From Rotaria macrura (Eukaryota; Rotifera; Eurotatoria; Philodinida; Philodinidae): a stretch of DNA of 64,000 bases. The notes under the pieces are model-generated. The model was given only the letters and a program-made list of their open reading frames with translations, was not told the DNA's origin and did no database searches. Both the position numbers and the translations under genes were made by a program. Positions 56,793 through 64,000 of this stretch are shown here, in pieces (position 1 is the first letter of the stretch; each line of letters starts with the position of its first letter). The stretch covers positions 310,001 to 374,000 of the forward strand of contig OENT01000003.1 in assembly GCA_900239685.1 (NCBI GenBank), read 5' to 3'.

Positions 56793-59700
56793 AGTACAAA
56801 AAAAATAGATAAACTCGACACAAACGATGAAGTCTATTCACTTGATGAAAATGCGATGTTTTGTATTTGTTTTTCTTGCCGTTTAGCTTTTTTTTTCATT
56901 GAAAGATGTAGTTTTCACTCTTTATCTATTATCAACAAACATCATTCTTAGTTACCCCACGCTTACTTTATTCGTAAACTCATAAAAGCAAAGAAAATGA
57001 AAAAAAAGAATAGATAATGAAAACTATGCAACGTATGTCCATAGTTTTACTCACATATTCACCTATGTTTACCAAGTTTCATCTTTGGAAATACGAAATC
57101 TTTCGTACAGATACGCAGATGTTGCATGGGTAATAACAGCATGCGATAACGAATTTTTATCTAAGAATCCAAATAAAACAGACTTTCATTTTAACATCTT
57201 CCTTCTAGAATGACGGATTCAGATAACAAGGATATGAATCGATCTAATGATTAGCGGTGTAAACCGAATTATTGAACGGCAACAACTCATATAAAGTTTC
57301 AACTTTTTAAAGCTTTCCGCGACTGGCAATTTTAATTTGTAAACCATTCCTCGGCAGTGGCTACGTAACTCGAAATTGTTTTCATGGTCACCGCGCAAAG
57401 TATTATCTACCATAAAACTCTACAACAAAATTATATTTTGATTTAATTTTTTCATCTCGAGAGAGTGTTTTAAACGATGTAAGAGATAGGTCATTTCTGT
57501 ATGAAAGTAAACAACTACTCTTTTTTTAAATTTCTATATTTGACTCCTATTAATATCGTAAGTATTGGGGAAATGTGAGAAAAAGTGTCATGTACTTTTA
57601 TAAGTTTAGCCATTTGAATACTTCTTCTTTTTCCAATTTCCGATTTCATCAGTTCATATATTTCATAGTCAAAATATGCAACGATGGTGGAAAACGAAGA
57701 TCTCGCATTTAAGTGTACTCAAATGTAGTACAAGCTTATGCCAAAAATAACCTTGAATACTAATTTACTATGTTCATCATCATAGCGATTTATGCTATAT
57801 TGACTTGTACAGAATACTAGTTGCATAAGTCTACTGAGCATTGAAGTTGAAATACTTCGGCATGCTTCATCTCTAGCCAAATATATTGAAATTGGTGAGT
57901 CTCATCCTCGCCCTTCCTCTGGTCATATACCGATTGTGACAAGCAAAAGCACTGCCGGTTGTCACATTCGCTGACTTAGAAACTTAATCACTGATCACTT
58001 TCAAAAGTCAATATGAATCATTTGAAATGTAGAAAAGAATACTGCGAATATATTTTATTCATCTTGAATTTTCCATTCATGTTTGTCATTATCTGTTTTC
58101 AATTGCTGGAAAGGAGCCTATTGGCTCTTTACAAGTTTTTGCTTTGTTTTAAAAAACATGATTCTATTGTTCTTAATTTTAACGAAAGAGCGAGCAAGGA
58201 GAAATAATCCGCCTTACAACTTACGTTCACATTTATTCCAAATGATTGGTATGAGTCGTTCGAAAGAAGAAAAACGCTGCCATTGTCTTGTAATTGTAGT
58301 CACATGAACGATAACTTTACAATTCTTCAATGATCTCACGATTAACTTGATATATTTACAAACTATTTAGGTCATATCTTTGGTGTTCTCTTGTTTGTAA
58401 CTGTTTTGAACAAATTAATACGCAAGTTGATAATATTTATTTATTTCTCGTCTGTGTAACTATGATTTGCTATACTTTTCGCTAGAAACCTACAATCTTT
58501 TACATCAGCATTAACAGTAGCTTTCATTGTTACGTATTATAAATTCGATACAGAAAATGTTTTTGTATGAAATTTCAGTGAGAATTTTAATAATAATAAA
58601 AAGTTCATGTACAATATTTAAAATAATATGTGTTCGTCTTCTATTCATTATGTTTGATGACAATGAATCAACTGAAATCTGATTAGCATCAAAAACAAAA
58701 AGAAAGAGTCAAATAAACAAATAAAATACATCTGACAAAAAAAGATTAAAAGAACAAACGAAAGTAAGTCATTATCACACATTGATTTGATATTGTGATG
58801 TGTATAGTGGAGGTAAACCTAAAGACAAAACAGAAACAATAATTCATGTTTAGTGTTCAGTTGAATCATTCAGTCAACATATTCAAATGGAATTCGCCTG
58901 AAAATATTGTCTCAACACGAAGAGGTGGTGTTGAGAAAAGTAGTAGGTTAGAAGATAAAACGAAAACAAAGTCACTGTGATTCGTTTATTTCGTTAACAA
59001 GTAGCTAACTATTAACATCGATCGCTTCAAATTGACAGGAGGATGAGTATTTCTGCGCGTGTATTTGATGAAACCAAGATACATATCTACAATGGTTACT
59101 GTTCAAAAAAGACATTGAAACTTTATTGCCTATTAGACGCCGTATTGTTACAGCATCTACTTCTAAGTCGATTCAAAACAAAACACTGTTTAACGCCAAG
59201 TATTAGAATATTCAACGTTAAAATCTATAAACTGTACAAATTCAATCCAAAAAAACTTAGTCAGCCATGAGTCGAAAACATTTTACTAGGTTCTATTGAA
59301 AGACTTTCCACAAGAACATTTACTATAAAAACAATTATTTTGACGACAATGTTCATTGTTGACAAGTTTATCATAGGTTTGGTTATTTTAAAGAAACTCA
59401 GTAGACAATCTAATGAAAATTAGTTAGAAAAATCTAATGCATACCATTCGATGTAGTTTTATTTCCTTTGAGCAATAGCTAAGGATGTAGTCTGCCATTT
59501 TTCTTCAATCGGTAGTGATTTAGAAAAAAAATGTTCAGCCTTCTTTTGTTTCGAAATGGATGTTAATAGGAATGAAAGATTTCTGTATCTAGCTTGTTTG
59601 TCAGCGAAAGTCTTTTTCGAAGTGATGATAATTGTTCATTGAGTTACAGAAAATTCCTTTCTTTGAAATGCATAAATTAAAATCTATGATCGAGAACTCA

Positions 59701-60082
59701 ACATTTTCAACTTCATTTTTTATTCGACACTAGTAGAGACAATCTAGGATTATGGTAAATCGAGACGATTATAGTTATAGGAGCTTTGATTAATTCTATC
59801 AGTGTTCACATCGATTAATTACCGAAGGTTTTGTTCTCAGAAACATCGAACATGATTTTAGAAAGAGAAGTCTATATTAAACTCAAATCCTCTCTTTCGA
59901 AGTCTTGTCTATGTCCTGCCTTCCTTGTTCGATACTCGATGGAAAACTTCACATTTTCTGATCTTAAATATTTCTGATCAATCTTTAGCTTATCTATGAA
60001 TATGAGCAAACGAGCTCACTAAAACCAAGATGAATATGAAATCCATCAAAATTACAACGTCCAAAAAATACATCTCCGAAAT
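56793..60082. other. Intergenic, no gene seen
   Basis: About 3.3 kb between the membrane-protein gene and the Kirre-like gene. Open frames at 58013-58307 and 59043-59270 are short, overlap in different frames and show no family features. No repeat pairs were noticed. Confidence 0.55.
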
Positions 60083-63000
60083 CTACTCTGATGTTATTAG
60101 GCGTTTTTCATATGTACCTGTAAATGTATAATCACTGATTTCAGCTAATCGAGGACTGTATTCATTATTAAAGGTTGTTGTTGTCGATTTCGAATGAAAA
60201 CCAGAACTATTCGTTGATGATTCATTTGATAAATTATCCATTAATTTTTTTGTATGATTATTATTAAATAAGGATGTCAGCAAATGATCTATAAATCAAA
60301 CATTGTTTTCTTAGACAAAACAGAAAACAAACAATCAATAGAAGAACATTCATACCTGCCCGTTCAATTTTATTCTGTTCGATTTTCAATGATAATTTAT
60401 CCGTATCATTGTGTGATGCATTACATGTACGTAAATCAACTGTTCTCAAAGATGTTACATCTTGAATTAATTCATTTATTGAATAATGTGCATCGAAAAC
60501 CATCGGAAGATTTTTTACTAAACGCAAGAAGAAAAACAATTTTCTAACAATTCATAAAAGGATAAATTCATCATGTTTTGTACTTGAACGTTTCTGTGTG
60601 TAACGAACACGGCATCCACAATAAACAGCAACAATTGATAAAAGAATTAGAAGAAGAAATATACTTAATATGATTGATATTAAAATTGCTGATGGATCTT
60701 CTTCGAGTCTAATCTGATAGAGACGACTTTTTTCAGAACCGAATTCATTTTCAGCAGTACACGATAAACGATTAAAGTTATTTGTTGATGAAAAGATTTT
60801 TTTATTGCTATAAATTAATTTCGATAAACAACTGTTATCGTCACATGTCGTTGATATTAATGATTGATCAGTTGATACAATCATTTGATCATTTAATTTC
60901 CAACTAATTTTCTGAACACAAACAAGAAAAGACATAAATTTGACATTTTACTTTCAATGAACACGTACAAGAATTGAACTCGATGAATAAACTTGACATT
61001 CAAATTCACGAGTATTTGTTGAACGTAATCTTTTAGATTCTTGAATGTACACTAATGGTTTACCTAGAAGAGAAAATAATTTATCTTGTGTGCGCATACT
61101 CAATTCAAAATATATACCTTTTATATGAATTATGAAATCATTATGAATTGTTTCAAAGCCATCTGATTCAATACGATATGAATATATTCCTTGTTGTTCA
61201 CGTGTCGTTATATTTTCAAGATTAAATAATGGTCCGTCGATTAATTTTTGTCCATAACGAAACCATGAGATCTTCGAACGTGGAAATGAATCGACTATAC
61301 AACGGAGTACAGTCGGATTGGACGATGGAACTTTATTATCGAAATCAAGAACGACAAATTTTGGTGGGCGAACAATAAATATAGGTGCATCTATAAGATA
61401 CGTACATATTTTACACGAGAATCTATTCAAAAACTATCGATTTTAAACATACAACGAACTAATAGTCGAATACTTGTATTTGTTGTACCTATGGCATTTA
61501 TTGCCGTACAACCAATTGAATGATTGTGTACATGTCTTGATAAAGGAATATTTATTACAGAACTTGTTAATGATGTTAAGTCCATCGAATTAGCAAACCA
61601 TCTGTAAATATATTTGGTGAAATGTATAAAACTTATTTGTATATTACAAAAAATATGCATTACTACCTTAATTGTGGTTCAGGATTACCATGAACAATAC
61701 AACGAAAAGTTGCCGTTGAATTGATTGTTAATGGATGACGATTTTGAGATTCAATACGAGCTTTTGGCTTGTCTAAATCAATATTACGTTATATTTCTAC
61801 CTAATTTATTTCTAGAATTCGAACTAAACAGTTGTCTCAATCAGTTACAAAATTTCACTAGAAGTACATACATAAGGGATTTTTTTACTAATACCGATCT
61901 CTATAGTTTCCTGTTAAGTATATCGATCGAAATCATTGTTCTGTGCTAGATTAATCATTGTAAACTTGATGGATATTCCATTTGAAAGCATGTTTCAATA
62001 TGCATCGTTTAATTTCTTTCCTTGAAGACTAGTGTCATTGTGTTCTTTTGCTTAATTAATGTACTCGTTGATGATTCATAAAATATAATACGATCATGAT
62101 TCATCGAACACTATACTCTAATTTTTAGTTTCGATTCGTACCGTTTTTGTTCCACGTTTCTGGCTATAGAAAATTCTTTTTCTCCAAGTTTTTACACGTC
62201 ACTATTCTTGGGTATTAGTGAAAATAAATTTTAATCAAACTAAATAAATTCTCGTCTGTACATTGTCCGTCTCATCAAGATCGAATTTCATTGATAATAT
62301 CAATTAGAAAACATTTGAAAGGATTCACTTAAGATATAGAAATTTTAATTCACGTATGACGATAAAAACTCACAATGAACATGTATTCTTGTTGATACGT
62401 CCTTATGAAAATTATTTGCATATTGATAAATTTGTTCACATCGAATACGAGCATTATCCCAACTACTGTCGGGATCATCGATAATATAAACTAGTTTCGT
62501 TAAATTCTTTTTTGTTGTTGTATCTAATTCATAGAAGATAATCAAGGATGATGTTTTTAATAGTTTTTCTTCATTTTTATATAGAATTAATTTTGATGCC
62601 GGTTTCGATGGAGTCGACACACAAGTTATATTTGCTGAATGACCTTGTTTTAATGGCATATTAGGTAGTATCAATCTTGGTTGACCATTCGGTGGAACTA
62701 ACAGGAACAAGAAAGAAAAGAAAAAGAGAGAAGGTCAATAGACATTAAAAAAATCCGTCTCAAGTATCTCTCATACCAATAAGAGTTAAATGAACACGTT
62801 CTGAACGTGCTTCGTGTGCAGTCATTGTTCTCTGTACTTGACATTGAAATATTCCTTCATCTTTATTTGACACATGAACAATTGACAAATTATAGTGATC
62901 TAAACGGAGAAAAAAAAGATGACTAAACCTTTTTCTTCCTTCAAGGTTAATCCATGTCTGTAACTGTTACGTCATCATTTTTTTTTCTCTCAACTTGTCA

Positions 63001-63974
63001 CTTCCGGACAGATTACATCCAAAAAGTCAATCAAATATTGATCACACATAGAGACACAACTTTTTTTTTTGTTTTACGACACATTACTATATTCAATTTC
63101 CTGATGAGAACAATAGACACATATACATATTAAATGTCTAACTAGTTAGTCGTCCATATTTGTCAAAAACTTCCTGTCCATTTCTTGAATTGCTCTCCTG
63201 AGAAGACAACAATGGAAATGACGGGTCAACGAGATGAGACGAAAAAGAAAACTTCGATGCAATAATTAGCAGCTAGACAGAAAGAATAGCGACTATAATC
63301 AAGAATAATGTGTACTTCCGGTAAAACGAGGAGAAAAAACCGACAGTGTGTGTTACTTTTTCATTACACATACGCACTAGGTGGTAGAATCTACTTTACT
63401 CATGCTGGTCATATTTCAATAGACGATGGCCACAAAAAAAAAGAAAATAATTAGTAAAATAAAATTTCCGGAAGAAATCGAATACAAAATGAAAAGTATC
63501 TGACTAATAAATATATATGATAAGAAAAGAAAATATTACAAACTACGTACTAAGACGTTCATTGATTGATAATTGAAATCTCGGATATGCCGTATATTGA
63601 TAAATACTTACTAAACCATCGGACGTTGTTTCATGTCGTAATAGTTGTGTTTTACCTAATGTGCAAAAGTCATTCCAGCACCATGTTACAATAGCATCTG
63701 TTTGTTTTGAAACAATACAAGGAAATTGTATTGTGTCACCCAATTTTGCATTGATATCAGTAGGTTCAAGCAGAATTTTTTGATTGATCTTTGAACTAGC
63801 TAATATTTAAAAAAAAGAAAACAACAAAACAAAATTGTAAGATGAGAAGAGAAAAACCAATATCAGCAAAGACATGATACCGTATTCAGTAGCTTGAACG
63901 ACTATTGTTATGGATGAGAATATGACATATGTGATGATGAGTACGGGCAGTTGTAGACGATAAGTGGCAGTCAT
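60083..63974 (-). CDS. Kirre/NEPH (KIRREL)-type immunoglobulin cell-adhesion receptor
   Basis: Multi-exon gene with its start at 63974, close to the window edge. MTATYRLQLPVLIITYVIFS is a signal peptide. Five Ig domains follow in the order of KIRREL/Kirre. Ig1 has FPCIVS and FQCQVQ and ends ERVHLTLI, followed by VPPNGQPRLI. Ig2 has ITCVST and IRCEQI. Ig3 has FRCIVHGNPEPQLRWF and IGCTAINAIGTTN. Ig4 has LRCIVDSFPRSKISWF. Ig5 has FECQVY and LSCTAENEFGSEKSRLYQI, like human YNCTAWNSFGPGTAIIQL. A transmembrane helix (AILISIILSIFLLLILLSIV) and a cytoplasmic tail of about 140 residues end RLITSE. In Ig4 the second cysteine is replaced (GIYSYRIE), so its disulfide is absent. Known role: homophilic or nephrin-type adhesion in filtration, muscle-fusion and neural contacts. 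No PDZ-binding THV end is seen. The last splice choice is uncertain, since a GTACAT donor sits in the final 45 nt. Confidence 0.85.
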
Positions 63975-64000
63975 GTTAAATAAACTGAAAGAAAAAGTAA
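63975..64000 (-). promoter_or_regulatory. Splice-acceptor-like leader before the Kirre-like start
   Basis: On minus, a pyrimidine tract ending TTTCTTTCAG lies ten bases before the ATG, at the edge of the window. It fits a 5' untranslated intron or a trans-splice acceptor; what precedes it is outside the window. Confidence 0.45.

Noticed and set aside
60517-60547. A 31-nt intron in the Kirre-like gene (GTTAGAAAAT...GCGTTTAG)
   Set aside because: The exon before it would contain an in-frame stop. A donor further upstream (GTACAA) gives a 68-nt intron and an open frame, RSIKNLPMVF.

Overview
The window is AT-rich nuclear DNA from an animal. Genes are split by many short spliceosomal introns, mostly about 50-80 nt with GT-AG borders. 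The gene set is metazoan: METTL3, KMT5B/C, INTS12, TDRD3, TACC, FAM135, a Kirre/NEPH-type Ig receptor, PDCD6/ALG-2, TIMM10B and eS27. Short introns, low GC, compact coding blocks and acceptor-like AGs directly before several start codons fit a bdelloid rotifer best. No rRNA, mitochondrial or telomeric sequence is present to prove it, so that placement is inference.

Layout. 1-3.2 kb: empty flank, then PDCD6 (minus). 5-7 kb: METTL3, the m6A mRNA methyltransferase (minus). 9.2-12.7 kb: CHTF8 and KMT5B/C (both minus). 14.2-15.9 kb: a short protein with tandem BRCT domains of BRCA1/BARD1 type (plus). 16-20 kb: a stretch with no supported gene. 20-22 kb: INTS12 (minus). 24 kb: ribosomal protein eS27 (minus). 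24.7-30.4 kb: FAM135 lipase-like protein (minus), divergent from TDRD3 at 31.3-36.1 kb (plus). 37.1-39.7 kb: TACC (plus). 42.4-43 kb: TIMM10B (plus). 44.0-44.6 kb: a probable miniature inverted-repeat element. 45.7-46.8 kb: an UBASH3-like histidine phosphatase (minus). 46.8-53.2 kb: the longest empty stretch. 53.2-54.9 kb: an unrecognised protein with a PP1-docking RVxF motif (plus), convergent with an unrecognised single-pass membrane protein (minus, 55.2-56.8 kb). 60.1-64.0 kb: the Kirre-like five-Ig receptor (minus), whose start lies just inside the right edge.

The genes do not form a pathway or operon. Several act on chromatin or RNA (METTL3, KMT5, CHTF8, INTS12, TDRD3), but their proximity looks incidental. 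The most unusual points are structural: a 25-nt intron that the reading frame of CHTF8 demands, 22- and 25-nt microexons in PDCD6 and METTL3, a 14-bp direct repeat bounding a 203-nt reading-frame break inside TACC, splice acceptors abutting start codons, and lineage-specific domain losses in TDRD3 and the UBASH3-like protein.
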